DNA of 64,000 nt from Rhodococcus sp. 06-235-1A (GCF_002258785.1 NZ_NOYI01000021.1:248001-312000); one strand, 5' to 3'. Counted from the stretch's first letter, positions 8,460-16,940 are shown. Notes: generated by a model from the sequence alone, not told the origin. A program made the numbers and translations.

Positions 8460-8512
8460 CGAATGAATGCGCCATTCACGTTGTCAGACAACGTGAATGG
8501 CGCATTCATTCG
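8460..8512. terminator. Perfect 26-base inverted repeat between convergent genes
   Basis: Arms 8460-8485 and 8487-8512 are exact complements with a single-base centre; the inner part reads CATTCACGTTGTC-a-GACAACGTGAATG. It lies between the lipoprotein gene (+) and mscL (-) and would act as a bidirectional terminator. Confidence 0.7.
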
Positions 8513-8547
8513 ATTGAGCGGCCCGCAGATCGCGGGCTACAGAGATG

Positions 8548-9024
8548 TCAGTCCTTCGAGTGCTTGCCCAGGTCCGGTGCGGAGTCGATTGCCTCGCCGC
8601 TACCACCGGTGGTGTCGGCCGCGGTCGACAGTTTCTGTCCCGCTGCCGTTCCGCCGGCGAGAATGTCGCGGATCTGCACCAGCACGTCGACGTCGCTCAG
8701 TTCCTTCTCCGGCTGGCTGACGAAGCGCTTCTTTGCGGTGTTCACCGGCAGAATCAGCACGAAGTAGACCACGGCCGCGATGATGATGAAGTTGATGATC
8801 GCCGTGACGACCGCCCCGAGGTTGATGAACGTCGCATCGTTGTCCGACAGGATTTTGATGCCCCATCCCAGTTCGTTGCTGCCGCCGACGGCCGCGACGA
8901 GCGGATTGATGATGTTGGTGGTGAATGCGGTGACGATGGCGGTGAATGCCGCGCCGACGACCACCGCGACTGCGAGATCCACGACATTGCCGCGCAGTAG
9001 AAAGTCCTTGAAGCCCTTGAGCAT
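8548..9024 (-). CDS. mscL: Large-conductance mechanosensitive channel MscL
   Basis: A 158-residue protein. The N-terminal MLKGFKDFLLRGNVVDLAVAVVVG is the signature amphipathic helix and pore-lining TM1. TM2 lies at about 75-100 (INFIIIAAVVYFVLIL), and a cytoplasmic charged helix (PEKELSDVDVLVQIRDIL) follows. It relieves turgor on osmotic downshock as a homopentamer. The ATG at 9024 is chosen because GGGAGAAGG lies directly upstream. The C-terminal tail (130-158) is longer and more Gly/Thr/Ala-rich than in the shortest homologues. It corresponds to Rv0985c. Confidence 0.95.
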   Translation of the reverse strand: MLKGFKDFLLRGNVVDLAVAVVVGAAFTAIVTAFTTNIINPLVAAVGGSNELGWGIKILSDNDATFINLGAVVTAIINFIIIAAVVYFVLILPVNTAKKRFVSQPEKELSDVDVLVQIRDILAGGTAAGQKLSTAADTTGGSGEAIDSAPDLGKHSKD

Positions 9025-9120
9025 GAGCCCTTCTCCCAACGTTCGGTTTGTTCTGTCTCGAGAGACGTTAACTCAGATCGGCGCACTTCGGACGTGGTGA
9101 ATCGCCAGCAACCGGGGCCT

Positions 9121-9783
9121 TCAGTGCAGCGTGACCGTCAGCGCGCTGACCAACGATGCCGCGGCCACCGTCGTTGCATCGTCGGTCGGTAGCGCGAGGA
9201 GCACCACCCGATCTCGCTGTCTGCTTCCCCCGGTGTCGGCGGAGACGAGTACGACCACCGCTCCCGAGGCCAGCACTCTGGCCGCGGGAACGGCGTTCGG
9301 GTCTTCCTGCACCTCGACGGTCAACACGTCGACCCGATCGCCTTCACGCAACAGGTCGGTCACTCCGGCATCGGCGAGATGCACCGGTACGACGCGTGCC
9401 TCGGTCCCCAGTGCCGTCGTGGCGGTCCTGGATCCGAGCAGCCGAACGTCGGTGAGCAATTCGCCCGCTCGGACCGGCCCGGTCAGCGTCTGCCCCTCCA
9501 CGGCCCCCGTGTCCACGAGAGCGCCCTCGGGAACGCCCGCCGAGTCCCAGTCGGCCACCACCACATCGGCCGACGTGAGGACCGTTCCTGGCGTCAGATC
9601 ACGTCCGGCAGTGATCACTCGCACTCGGTCGTCACCGGCGGCGTCGTCGACGAACAGCACTGCGGCCACTGCCACCAACACGCCGGCCGCGATGCGTCTG
9701 AATTTCGGGGATCCGACCCATGTCGGACGCACGGTGAAGCGATCGAGCAGCGTCGAGTCGAGTCGATTCTTGCGGGCAGCCAT
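9121..9783 (-). CDS. SAF-domain membrane-anchored protein (CpaB/RcpC-like)
   Basis: A 220-residue protein with a basic N-terminus, one TM at about 31-48 ([18 protein letters not shown]) and an SAF domain at about 53-115 (VITAGRDLTPGTVLTSADVV then AGELLTDVRLL). A second beta-rich part contains LLREGDRVDVLTVE, as in CpaB/RcpC proteins. It sits where M. tuberculosis has the Rv0990c protein. No pilus genes are nearby, so a pilus-assembly role is not supported; an envelope role is inferred only from topology. Confidence 0.65.
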   Translation of the reverse strand: MAARKNRLDSTLLDRFTVRPTWVGSPKFRRIAAGVLVAVAAVLFVDDAAGDDRVRVITAGRDLTPGTVLTSADVVVADWDSAGVPEGALVDTGAVEGQTLTGPVRAGELLTDVRLLGSRTATTALGTEARVVPVHLADAGVTDLLREGDRVDVLTVEVQEDPNAVPAARVLASGAVVVLVSADTGGSRQRDRVVLLALPTDDATTVAAASLVSALTVTLH

Positions 9784-9872
9784 GCCGGAAACGCTATTGC
9801 AGACCAAGGCCTGGGGAACGACGAAAAGGCCGGGCTGTGGATAACAGCCCGGCCTGTGGATGAAGTGGAAAA

Positions 9873-10229
9873 CTACTGGCTGGCAGCAGCTTTGGTGGTG
9901 GACGACGACGAAGATTTGCTCGACGACGACGAGTCGGAAGATTTCTTCTCTGCAGGCTTGGAGTCGGACTTGGACTCGGACTTCGAGTCCGACTTCGCGG
10001 CGGCAGCATCGGACTTCTTCTCGCCTGCACCCTCGCTCGAGGTACTCGATCCACCGCGACTGTCGGTGCGGTAGAAGCCGCTGCCCTTGAAGACGATGCC
10101 GACGGAATTGAACAGCTTGCGAAGCTTGCCCGAGCATGCCGGGCACACCGTCAACGTGTCGTCGGTGAAGGACTGAACGATGTCGAAGCGGTTGTCGCAC
10201 TCGGTGCATGCGTATGAGTAAGTGGGCAT
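9873..10229 (-). CDS. ruc: Zinc-ribbon FmdB-like chaperone Ruc (Rv0991c homologue)
   Basis: A 118-residue protein. The N-terminal zinc ribbon has Cys8, Cys11, Cys29 and Cys32 (CTEC...CPAC), followed by the conserved NSVGIVFKGSGFYRTDSR. The C-terminal half (60-118) is a low-complexity Ser/Lys/Asp tail that should be disordered. In M. tuberculosis Rv0991c (Ruc) is a redox-controlled unfolded-protein-binding protein that works with DnaK and is induced by heat and oxidation. The CIRCE element upstream supports the same HrcA control here. Confidence 0.85.
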   Translation of the reverse strand: MPTYSYACTECDNRFDIVQSFTDDTLTVCPACSGKLRKLFNSVGIVFKGSGFYRTDSRGGSSTSSEGAGEKKSDAAAAKSDSKSESKSDSKPAEKKSSDSSSSSKSSSSSTTKAAASQ

Positions 10230-10329
10230 CGTGTTTCCTCCGCGCTGGTCACCGAGGAGGTTGGCCGCTCTGCGAGCCGAGGCCGAACACCGCCGGTGTC
10301 TTATCTGTTCGTCGAAACTGGGGAGAGCA

Positions 10330-10356
10330 TTAGCACTCTACAGTCAGGAGTGCCAA
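10330..10356 (-). promoter_or_regulatory. CIRCE (HrcA operator) upstream of ruc
   Basis: TTAGCACTC, 9 bases, then GAGTGCCAA. It differs from the CIRCE consensus (TTAGCACTC-N9-GAGTGCTAA) at one base only. It lies about 100 bases upstream of the ruc start in the gap to the upstream folate gene, as expected for a heat-shock operator. Confidence 0.88.
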
Positions 10357-10373
10357 CCAATCGAATCGGAACG

Positions 10374-10970
10374 TTATTCCGTACTCAAGCGTACGAGCCC
10401 GCCCCCTGGGGTCACCGCGTGCGTCACCCTTCGGTCGTGTGGCTCGTCCGGGAGTCGATCGACCACTTCACTGTCGCGTACCACCGCAACCAGCATCGCG
10501 TCCGATCTGCACAGGTCGAGCGTCCGGTCGTAGTAGCCCGCACCGCGCCCGAGTCTGGCACCGCGCCGATCGACGGCAAGGGCGGGTATCAGCACCAACG
10601 AGCAGGCCGCAACGGCATCGGGATCGAGGGTCGGTCCGGTCGGCTCCTTCAGGCCGAAGGGGGCAGCCACCAACGACTCGCGTCCGGAGTACGCCACCCA
10701 CCGCAACGGTCCCGGCTCGTGCGCACTCGGAAGCAGGACGGTGGATCCGGCCGCGGCCATCGCGTCGAGCATCTCGATCGAACCCGGCTCCCGGCCTACC
10801 GGCACGTAAGCGGCCATCGAAGGGTGTTCGAGCGCCAACTCTGCCACGACGTGGCAGAGTGCGAGGGACTCCACCGCGCGCTGCGCATCGTCGAGCAGTC
10901 GGCGTTCGGCGAGGACATGTGCCCGCCATCGATCCTTGGGTGTCTTCTCCGAGAATTCGGGAACGTTCAC
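10374..10970 (-). CDS. 5-formyltetrahydrofolate cyclo-ligase
   Basis: A 198-residue protein of the MTHFS/YgfA family, which converts 5-formyl-THF to 5,10-methenyl-THF using ATP. The C-terminal signature LVLIPALAVDRRGARLGRGAGYYDR holds the glycine-rich nucleotide-binding loop. A basic N-terminal segment (KDRWRAHVLAERRLL) precedes it. The start is GTG at 10970, and galU is divergent 107 bases away. Order matches Rv0992c, between ruc and galU. Confidence 0.88.
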   Translation of the reverse strand: MNVPEFSEKTPKDRWRAHVLAERRLLDDAQRAVESLALCHVVAELALEHPSMAAYVPVGREPGSIEMLDAMAAAGSTVLLPSAHEPGPLRWVAYSGRESLVAAPFGLKEPTGPTLDPDAVAACSLVLIPALAVDRRGARLGRGAGYYDRTLDLCRSDAMLVAVVRDSEVVDRLPDEPHDRRVTHAVTPGGGLVRLSTE

Positions 10971-11077
10971 AACGGTTCACCCACCCTTCCTGTGCAGTCG
11001 TTCAACGATATGCACTCGAGGGTAAAACGCAGCACACGGCGAGCAGATCTCCAGAAACCATGGATAGGGTGAGCACC

Positions 11078-12031
11078 ATGACAGAAGCCGTTACCGCGAC
11101 GACCGCCGCCACGCCTGCGCATTTCCGCACAGCAATCGTTCCCGCAGCGGGCATGGGCACCCGGTTCCTGCCGGCCACGAAAACCGTTCCGAAAGAACTA
11201 CTTCCAGTGGTCGACACACCCGGCATCGAGTTGGTCGCCGGTGAAGCCGCTGATTCCGGCGCGCAGCGCCTCGTGATCGTCACGTCCCCCGGTAAGGACG
11301 GCGTCGTCGCCCACTTCGTCGAGGACCTCGTTCTCGAGAAGAAGCTCGAAGCGAGCGGCAAGCTCGACATGCTCGAGAAGGTGCGCGTAGCCCCCAAGCT
11401 CCTCGACGTGCAGTCGGTCATCCAGCACGAACCTCTCGGACTCGGACATGCCGTCGCCTGCGCCGAGGAAGCCCTCGACGACGACGAGGACTCGGTGGCA
11501 GTGCTGCTTCCCGACGATTTGGTGATGCCGCGAGGTGTGCTCGACGTCATGGCTCGCGTGCGGGCCAAGCGCGGTGGCACGGTGCTGTGCGCCATCGAGG
11601 TTCCCGAGGACAAGGTTTCCTCCTACGGCGTCTTTTCGGTCGAGATCGTGCCCGACGCGGTGAACCCGAACGTTCTCAAGGTCACCGGAATGGTCGAGAA
11701 GCCCAAGCAGGAGGACGCGCCGTCCAACCTGGTTGCTGCGGGCCGATACCTGCTCGACCGAGCCATCTTCGACGCTCTGCGTCGCATCGAACCCGGCACC
11801 GGCGGCGAGCTGCAACTCACCGACGCCATCGCGTTGCTGATCGCAGAAGGCCATCCCGTCCACGTCGTGGTGCACCGCGGATCGAGACACGACCTCGGAA
11901 ATCCCGGGGGATACCTGCGCGCTGCGGTTGACTTTGCCTTGCAGCGTGACGATTACGGCCCGGCGCTGCGCGAATGGCTGAACGAACGCTTGAGCGACAG
12001 CTGGGCACCGGAACTGACAACGTACGAATAG
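11078..12031 (+). CDS. galU: UTP-glucose-1-phosphate uridylyltransferase
   Basis: A 317-residue enzyme. The nucleotide-binding signature AAGMGTRFLPATKTVPKELL (about 20-39) is complete, followed by EHEPLGLGHAVACAEE-like and GMVEKPKQEDAPSNLVAAGRY segments and GGELQLTDAI of the GalU family. It makes UDP-glucose for trehalose, capsule and cell-wall polymers. The ATG at 11078 has GGGTGAG upstream; an in-frame ATG 18 bases earlier lacks a site. It is followed at 33 bases by glp. Confidence 0.93.
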   Translation: MTEAVTATTAATPAHFRTAIVPAAGMGTRFLPATKTVPKELLPVVDTPGIELVAGEAADSGAQRLVIVTSPGKDGVVAHFVEDLVLEKKLEASGKLDMLEKVRVAPKLLDVQSVIQHEPLGLGHAVACAEEALDDDEDSVAVLLPDDLVMPRGVLDVMARVRAKRGGTVLCAIEVPEDKVSSYGVFSVEIVPDAVNPNVLKVTGMVEKPKQEDAPSNLVAAGRYLLDRAIFDALRRIEPGTGGELQLTDAIALLIAEGHPVHVVVHRGSRHDLGNPGGYLRAAVDFALQRDDYGPALREWLNERLSDSWAPELTTYE

Positions 12032-12064
12032 CATCGCGGGTCGATGCAATAGAGGAAGGGCCAG

Positions 12065-13324
12065 ATGCGCTCGGTCGAAGATCAACAGACCAGAGTGACC
12101 GCCGCGGCGGTGGCTCCACGGCCTGTTCGGGTCGCCATCTCGGAAGCACAGGGCCTGCTGTGTGCCGAAGAAGTGGTCACCGAGCGCCCCCTTCCCGGGT
12201 TCGATCAAGCGGCGATCGACGGTTACGCAGTGCGCAGCGTGGACGTCGCAGCCGCCGGCACGGATCTGCGCAACGAGGAAGACGAGCGCATCGACCTGAC
12301 GCTGCCCGTCGTCGGTGAGGTCTCGGCGGGGTCGCGTCAACCCATCCGGTTGCAGCCGCGCCAGGCAGTGCGCGTCGACACCGGTGCGCCACTGCCCACG
12401 CTGGCCGACGCGGTGTTGCCGCTCGATCGCACCGACAGCGGCCGGGCCCGGGTCAAGGTGTTCCGGCCCGTGCGCTCGGGTGACTACGTCCGCAAGATCG
12501 GCGACGACGTCCAGCCCGGAGACGTGGCAGTACGTGCGGGCACGATCATCGGTGCTGCTCAGGTGGGTCTGCTCGCCGCAGTCGGTCGCGACAAGGTGCT
12601 GGTGCACCCGCGTCCGCGGCTGTCGGTGATCTCCGTGGGCGGCGAACTCGTCGACACCGATCGGACCCCCGGGCCCGGACAGGTCTACGACGTCAACTCC
12701 TACGCACTCGCTGCCGCAGCACGCGACGCTGGTGCCGACGTCAACCGCGTCGGGATCGTCAGCACCGATCCCAAGCGTCTGCGCGAGGTGGTCGAGGGCC
12801 AACTGATCCGATCCGAGATCGTCGTCATCGCCGGGGCAGTGGGCGGCGGTGCGTCCGACGGTGTGCGGGAGGCACTCGGTGAACTCGGCGACATGGAGGT
12901 CGAGCGAGTCGCCATGCACCCCGGGTCGGTCCAGGGGTTCGGGCAACTCGGACGCGACGAGGTACCCACCTTCCTGTTGCCGGCCAATCCCGTCAGCGCG
13001 CTGGTGGTGTTCGAGGTGATGGTGCGTCCGCTGATTCGCATCGCCCTCGGTCGACGCCAGCCGCTGCGTCGGACGGTCACGGCACGGACCGTAGCGCCGA
13101 TCACCTCGATCGAAGACCGCAAAGGATTTCTCCGCGGCCAGCTCATGCGCGACGAGGGAACCGGTGAATACCTGGTCCAGGCACTCGGCGGTGCACCCGG
13201 ATCGTCCTCGCATCTGCTCGCGACACTCGCCGAGGCGAACTGCCTGGTCGTCATCGACCCCGAGGTCACCGAGATCCGTACCGGCGAAGAAGTGAAGGTC
13301 TCGTTCCTCGCTCAGAGAGGCTGA
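12065..13324 (+). CDS. glp: Gephyrin-like molybdotransferase Glp (MoeA family)
   Basis: A 419-residue MoeA/gephyrin-family protein. Motifs in order are LPGFDQAAIDGYAVRS (about 41-56), VDTGAPLPTLADAVLP, the central MogA-like fold (GGELVDTDRTPGPGQVYDVNSY) and LLPANPVSALVVFEVMVRPL. Where classical MoeA has SGGVSxGDYD it has AGAVGGGASDGV, and where MoeA has MKPGKP it has MHPGSVQG. Both are typical of the actinobacterial Glp branch. In corynebacteria Glp acts with the membrane receptor GlpR at the divisome; glpR lies two genes downstream. A repeat palindrome follows the stop. Confidence 0.88.
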   Translation: MRSVEDQQTRVTAAAVAPRPVRVAISEAQGLLCAEEVVTERPLPGFDQAAIDGYAVRSVDVAAAGTDLRNEEDERIDLTLPVVGEVSAGSRQPIRLQPRQAVRVDTGAPLPTLADAVLPLDRTDSGRARVKVFRPVRSGDYVRKIGDDVQPGDVAVRAGTIIGAAQVGLLAAVGRDKVLVHPRPRLSVISVGGELVDTDRTPGPGQVYDVNSYALAAAARDAGADVNRVGIVSTDPKRLREVVEGQLIRSEIVVIAGAVGGGASDGVREALGELGDMEVERVAMHPGSVQGFGQLGRDEVPTFLLPANPVSALVVFEVMVRPLIRIALGRRQPLRRTVTARTVAPITSIEDRKGFLRGQLMRDEGTGEYLVQALGGAPGSSSHLLATLAEANCLVVIDPEVTEIRTGEEVKVSFLAQRG

Positions 13325-13330
13325 CGCCAT

Positions 13331-13386
13331 GTGAGCGGTAGCTCGTAGCGGGCTACGAGTTTCCGCTCACCTGCGCGTAGCGCATA
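13331..13386. repeat. Dispersed palindromic repeat, copy 1
   Basis: The 40-base core runs from 13331 to 13370. Arms GTGAGCGG/CCGCTCAC and CTCGTAGC/GCTACGAG enclose a tiny loop. The tail CTGCGCGTAGCGCATAC (13370-13386) is shared with the copy at 38180. It lies between glp and rimJ, both on the + strand, 7 bases after the glp stop. Confidence 0.8.
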
Positions 13387-13396
13387 CGATCGACGG

Positions 13397-14044
13397 ATGC
13401 CGCGAACGTGGTCGAGCCACCCAGGTTGGCCGGCGAAATTGGGTCCAGTGAGAGTGGCCGGCGGAACCGTGACGGTACGGCCGGTGCGGATGCGGGATGC
13501 GGCTGCGTGGAGCCGGATTCGTACCGAGGATCGCGCCCACCTCGAACCCTGGGAGCCCAGCGGCGAGGGCAGCTGGAATTCCCGCCATCACATTTCGTCC
13601 TGGCCCACCCTGTGCTCCGGTCTCAAGTCCGAGGCACGCAAGGGGCACATGTTGCCGATGGTCATCGAGGTCGACGGCGAATTCTGCGGTCAGATCACCA
13701 CCGGGAACATCGTTCGCGGCGCTCTGCGTTCGGCCTGGATCGGCTACTGGGTGTCCAAGGACGTCAACGGTAAAGGCGTCGCCACCGCCGCACTCGCACT
13801 CGGCCTCGACCACTGCTTCGGCCCAGTCGGACTGCACCGCGTCGAAGCAACCGTGCGGCCGGAGAACCTTGCCAGCCAGGCGGTTCTGCGCAACGTCGGA
13901 TTCCGTGAGGAAGGTCTGCTCTACAAGTACCTGGACGTGGACGGCGAATGGCGAGATCACAAGCTCGTCGCGATCACCTCCGGAGAGGTGCAGGGAACCG
14001 TCGTCGATCGGTTGGTGCGTTCGGGTCGAGCGGCATGGGCGTGA
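13397..14044 (+). CDS. rimJ: GNAT acetyltransferase, RimJ/RimL type
   Basis: A 215-residue N-acetyltransferase. It has VTVRPVRMRDAAAWSRIR, the acetyl-CoA-binding region NGKGVATAALALGLDHCF, and the RimJ-type HRVEATVRPENLASQAVLRNVGFREEG. Family members acetylate protein N-termini, and the target here is unknown. Its place between glp and glpR equals that of Rv0995. Confidence 0.88.
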   Translation: MPRTWSSHPGWPAKLGPVRVAGGTVTVRPVRMRDAAAWSRIRTEDRAHLEPWEPSGEGSWNSRHHISSWPTLCSGLKSEARKGHMLPMVIEVDGEFCGQITTGNIVRGALRSAWIGYWVSKDVNGKGVATAALALGLDHCFGPVGLHRVEATVRPENLASQAVLRNVGFREEGLLYKYLDVDGEWRDHKLVAITSGEVQGTVVDRLVRSGRAAWA

Positions 14045-14188
14045 TCTGCCGGGCGACGATGGCACTGATGTTGTCAAAGTGACAGGAGTGTAATTCGGAT
14101 CGGCGCGTCTGCGTCGTTCTCGAGTGTCCTCCCCATAGCCTGATGATGTCACCAGTGTCACCGTTGCCCAGGGAGGAGAACATCGCCG

Positions 14189-15058
14189 ATGCCGAACTCG
14201 ATCATCTGGATCGGTCTCGTGGCCGTCTGGCTCTTCGTACTCCTTCCCATGCTGATGACCAAGCGTCCGCAGATCATGCAGACGACGGATGCAGCGCTCG
14301 CCACGCGTGTGCTGCATCGAGGTGGCACCAAGCGAAAGCAGCGCGGGCCCGCAACCGGGCATCGCAGCGATCCACACTGGCGACCGGAGGACGACCTCCG
14401 GGTCTCCGCACCTGCCAGTGAGATCTTCGGCCCGACAATCGCGACAGTTCGTCCAGACTCACCCGATCTACCCGGTACCGCGGAGGACCCGATGGACACT
14501 CACGCAGCAGAGAACGACCTCGACAGTGACGCTCCGGTTCAGGACCGACCGCGCGGGAGTGCACCCGCGCACGAACCTGGTGTCGTCGACGACGATTTCG
14601 TTCCTCGCCGACGTGGCCGCGGCGGATTCGACCCCGAAGCCGATGCGATCGCGCGAGCAGCGCGATACGCCTTCCGTCAGCGCGCAGTTCTGGGACTGGT
14701 CTTCGCGGCGATCACCACCGCAGCATTGGCGTTCATCATCTCCCCGACGGTCTGGTGGCTGTGCGGGCTTTCCGTTGCCGTCCTCGTCGGCTACCTCTAC
14801 TACCTGCGACGCCAGGTGCAGATCGAAGAAGAGGTGCGCAGGCGCCGGCTCACCCGAATGGGCCGGTCGCGACTCGGAGTGGAATCGGAAACCGACGAAG
14901 AGCTCGAACTCGTCCCGCAGCGGCTGCGTCGACCCGGTGCAGTGGTGCTCGAGATCGACGACGAGGATCCCGAATTCGAGCACCTCGACCATTACGAGGA
15001 GCCGTTCCAGGCACGCCGTGACGATGATGGAGACTTCCGGCGGGCGCAGGGCGCGTAA
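14189..15058 (+). CDS. glpR: Divisome membrane protein GlpR/SepX
   Basis: A 289-residue protein with a short N-terminal TM (residues 4-23, IIWIGLVAVWLFVLLPML). A long cytoplasmic disordered segment follows, with a conserved start (MTKRPQIMQTTDAALATRVLHRGG). Two close TM segments at about 168-212 lead into an Arg/Glu-rich helix and an acidic tail. This matches the actinobacterial family known as GlpR in corynebacteria (receptor of Glp at the division site) and SepX in Streptomyces. The nearby glp gene supports a shared role in septation and polar growth. Confidence 0.85.
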   Translation: MPNSIIWIGLVAVWLFVLLPMLMTKRPQIMQTTDAALATRVLHRGGTKRKQRGPATGHRSDPHWRPEDDLRVSAPASEIFGPTIATVRPDSPDLPGTAEDPMDTHAAENDLDSDAPVQDRPRGSAPAHEPGVVDDDFVPRRRGRGGFDPEADAIARAARYAFRQRAVLGLVFAAITTAALAFIISPTVWWLCGLSVAVLVGYLYYLRRQVQIEEEVRRRRLTRMGRSRLGVESETDEELELVPQRLRRPGAVVLEIDDEDPEFEHLDHYEEPFQARRDDDGDFRRAQGA

Positions 15059-15113
15059 CAGTCGTCCGCAGTGGCTTTGCTAGAGTTACGCAGCCGGTCG
15101 GAACGACGGCATC

Positions 15114-15186
15114 GGGGCTGTGGCGCAGTTGGTAGCGCGTCTCGTTCGCATCGAGAAGGTCAGGGGTTCGATTCCCCTCAGCTCCA
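15114..15186 (+). tRNA. tRNA-Ala (anticodon CGC)
   Basis: A full cloverleaf can be drawn: acceptor GGGGCTG with CAGCTCC plus discriminator A; D stem GCGC/GCGC; anticodon stem TCTCG/CGAGA with loop TTCGCAT, giving anticodon CGC; T stem AGGGG/CCCCT with TTCGATT. CCA is only partly encoded. A terminator follows within 10 bases. Confidence 0.95.
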
Positions 15187-15195
15187 CCCGGAACG

Positions 15196-15227
15196 AAAAC
15201 CGCCACTCGATCGAATGGCGGTTTTTT
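15196..15227 (+). terminator. Rho-independent terminator after tRNA-Ala
   Basis: The stem AAAACCGCCA (15196-15205) pairs with TGGCGGTTTT, and a run of six T follows the stem. It is the most canonical terminator in the window. Confidence 0.88.
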
Positions 15228-15235
15228 GTTGTCGG

Positions 15236-15784
15236 TCAAGGGAACGCAGAGCTCAACAGGCTCATGACGATCGTGGTCAACGACAGTCCGCCGGTTCCGA
15301 AAGCGGCGGCAGCAGCGACCCCGACCAGTACCTCGTTCTCGGACGGGGTCGGCGGTTCTATCGTCCTTCCTGCGAATCCGAACGGCAGTCCCCAGAACAC
15401 GCTGACGCCGCCGCCGTATTCGCGCGTCAGATCGCCGTAACAGTTGTCGCCACCATCCGAGTCGCCGCGAATCAGTGCGCTGGATTCGAGGTCTTTGGCG
15501 GCCAGGGTCAGCGTCGTGTGTTGGAATGCCATTCGGACGCGGTACGAGGCCTTGGTCACCCGCGCTCGACCCACCTGGACCGACATCGGTCGGCCGTCGA
15601 ATTCGCCATCGACGAGGGCCGCGTATCTGGTCCCCAACGGGGTCTTGTCATGTGTTCTCGGCCCGATCCGGGTGAACGTGGCCCGAACGGCCGGCTTCGA
15701 GACGTAGTACGCCGAAACGGCGTGGTCGGAGCGTTCGACGACGACATCGTCGTACAGAGCGGTGTCGATCTGCACGGTCTCCAC
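15236..15784 (-). CDS. Hypothetical protein with C-terminal hydrophobic segment
   Basis: A 182-residue protein I do not recognise. Residues 1-110 look beta-rich (VQIDTALYDDVVVERSD, YVSKPAVRATFTRIG, MSVQVGRARVTKASYRVRMAF). The middle contains CYGDLTREYGGGVSVFWG. The C-terminus (about 145-182) has a Pro/Glu stretch and one likely TM (VLVGVAAAAAFGTGGLSLTTIVMSLL). It converges on the tRNA-Ala terminator and has no neighbour on its strand. It may be membrane-tethered with the beta-rich part outside or inside; no function is proposed. Confidence 0.6.
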   Translation of the reverse strand: METVQIDTALYDDVVVERSDHAVSAYYVSKPAVRATFTRIGPRTHDKTPLGTRYAALVDGEFDGRPMSVQVGRARVTKASYRVRMAFQHTTLTLAAKDLESSALIRGDSDGGDNCYGDLTREYGGGVSVFWGLPFGFAGRTIEPPTPSENEVLVGVAAAAAFGTGGLSLTTIVMSLLSSAFP

Positions 15785-16055
15785 TGGGGGAACCCTACCG
15801 ATCCGACAGCCGGTCGGCTCACGATGGCGAAGCGGGAGAGATGCCTGTTTCGTCGACCGGCGGTTGAATGGAAGTCCGGTCGGTGGACTCCCTTCGGAAT
15901 CCGTATTGTTTACGACGAGTAAATCGGCAAACTATTTTCCTCGTTTAATGAGGTAGCATCGATTTCGTCCGCGGCTCGAATATCGGAAGCATGAATTCAC
16001 ATAAGCGAATCGAGCCACACGTTTGCCGAAAACAATTTGTCAGGGGTTGGCACAG

Positions 16056-16940
16056 GTGAACACTCTTTCGGTAGTAGTGCCTGCATTCAACGAGTCCGCT
16101 CACTTGGGTGACTGCTTGGATGCACTGCTAGAGCAGCGTCGATACATTCACGAGATCATCGTCGTGGACAACAATTCCACCGACGACACCGCAGCCGTCG
16201 TTCTCGACGTTCGACGCCGATTTCCGATGGTCACCCTCGTGGCAGAGTCCGAGCGTGGCGTCGTACACGCACGAAACACGGGTTTCGATCATGCCGACGG
16301 GTCGATCATCGGGCGCATCGACGCCGACACCCACGTCGGGCCAGGCTGGGCGAAGTCGATTCTGGACTTCTTCGATCGACGCCTCGACTACGCCGCGGTG
16401 ACCGGTCCGATACACCTCTACGACTCGCCCTGGGCCGCACCGTACCGGGCTTTCGTCAACTACACCACCAAGCGTAAGGCCGATGAGCTGCAGGTATCCG
16501 CCGCATCGGGCAACAACTTCGCTATTCGCCGCTCTGCTTGGCAGGCAGCCCGCGGCCGAGTGAGTCTGCGAACCGACCTGCACGAGGACATCGATCTTTC
16601 GCTCTGCCTCTATCGGGTGGGGCTGCGCATCGCCCACATCAAGTCCATGTGCGTCGAGGTGTCGGGCCGTCGTCTACTCACACCACCACTCGAGTACCGC
16701 CACTACGTCCTGAGTTCCTACCGGACCTGGGCGCATCACGATCTGGTCTGCAACTCTCTGCGTCGACTGCTGATCGCGGACATGGTTCTGCACACTTTGC
16801 ATTGGCCGCTCACGCGCATGCTGTCCACTTGTGAATCGCGAATTCTCCCGGTCTCGCATTCCGATACCAGCGTTGAGTCGGATCGGCGGTTGCCATCCGT
16901 TCATAACGTCGAGTTCGCGGCGGCCGCATCCGGAAAGTGA
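16056..16940 (+). CDS. Family 2 glycosyltransferase
   Basis: A 294-residue GT-A glycosyltransferase. The N-terminus MNTLSVVVPAFNESAHLGDCL is the standard GT2 opening. The nucleotide-sugar site shows VVDNNSTDD, RIDADTH (Asp89-x-Asp91, metal binding) and LHEDIDLSL (Glu177-Asp178, catalytic base region). The GTG at 16056 with AGGGG upstream is preferred over TTG at 16023, which lacks a site. A C-terminal amphipathic region may touch the membrane. Donor and acceptor are unknown. The upstream DNA is noticeably AT-richer than the surrounding genes. Confidence 0.85.
   Translation: MNTLSVVVPAFNESAHLGDCLDALLEQRRYIHEIIVVDNNSTDDTAAVVLDVRRRFPMVTLVAESERGVVHARNTGFDHADGSIIGRIDADTHVGPGWAKSILDFFDRRLDYAAVTGPIHLYDSPWAAPYRAFVNYTTKRKADELQVSAASGNNFAIRRSAWQAARGRVSLRTDLHEDIDLSLCLYRVGLRIAHIKSMCVEVSGRRLLTPPLEYRHYVLSSYRTWAHHDLVCNSLRRLLIADMVLHTLHWPLTRMLSTCESRILPVSHSDTSVESDRRLPSVHNVEFAAAASGK

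Noticed and set aside
11198..13330. A 710-codon open frame on the minus strand
   Set aside because: It lies opposite galU and glp, both of which show full conserved motifs. The frame is a GC-skew artefact.
15165..15186. An attachment site at the tRNA-Ala 3' end
   Set aside because: I found no second copy of the tRNA end and no integrase in the window, so only a hotspot suspicion is kept.
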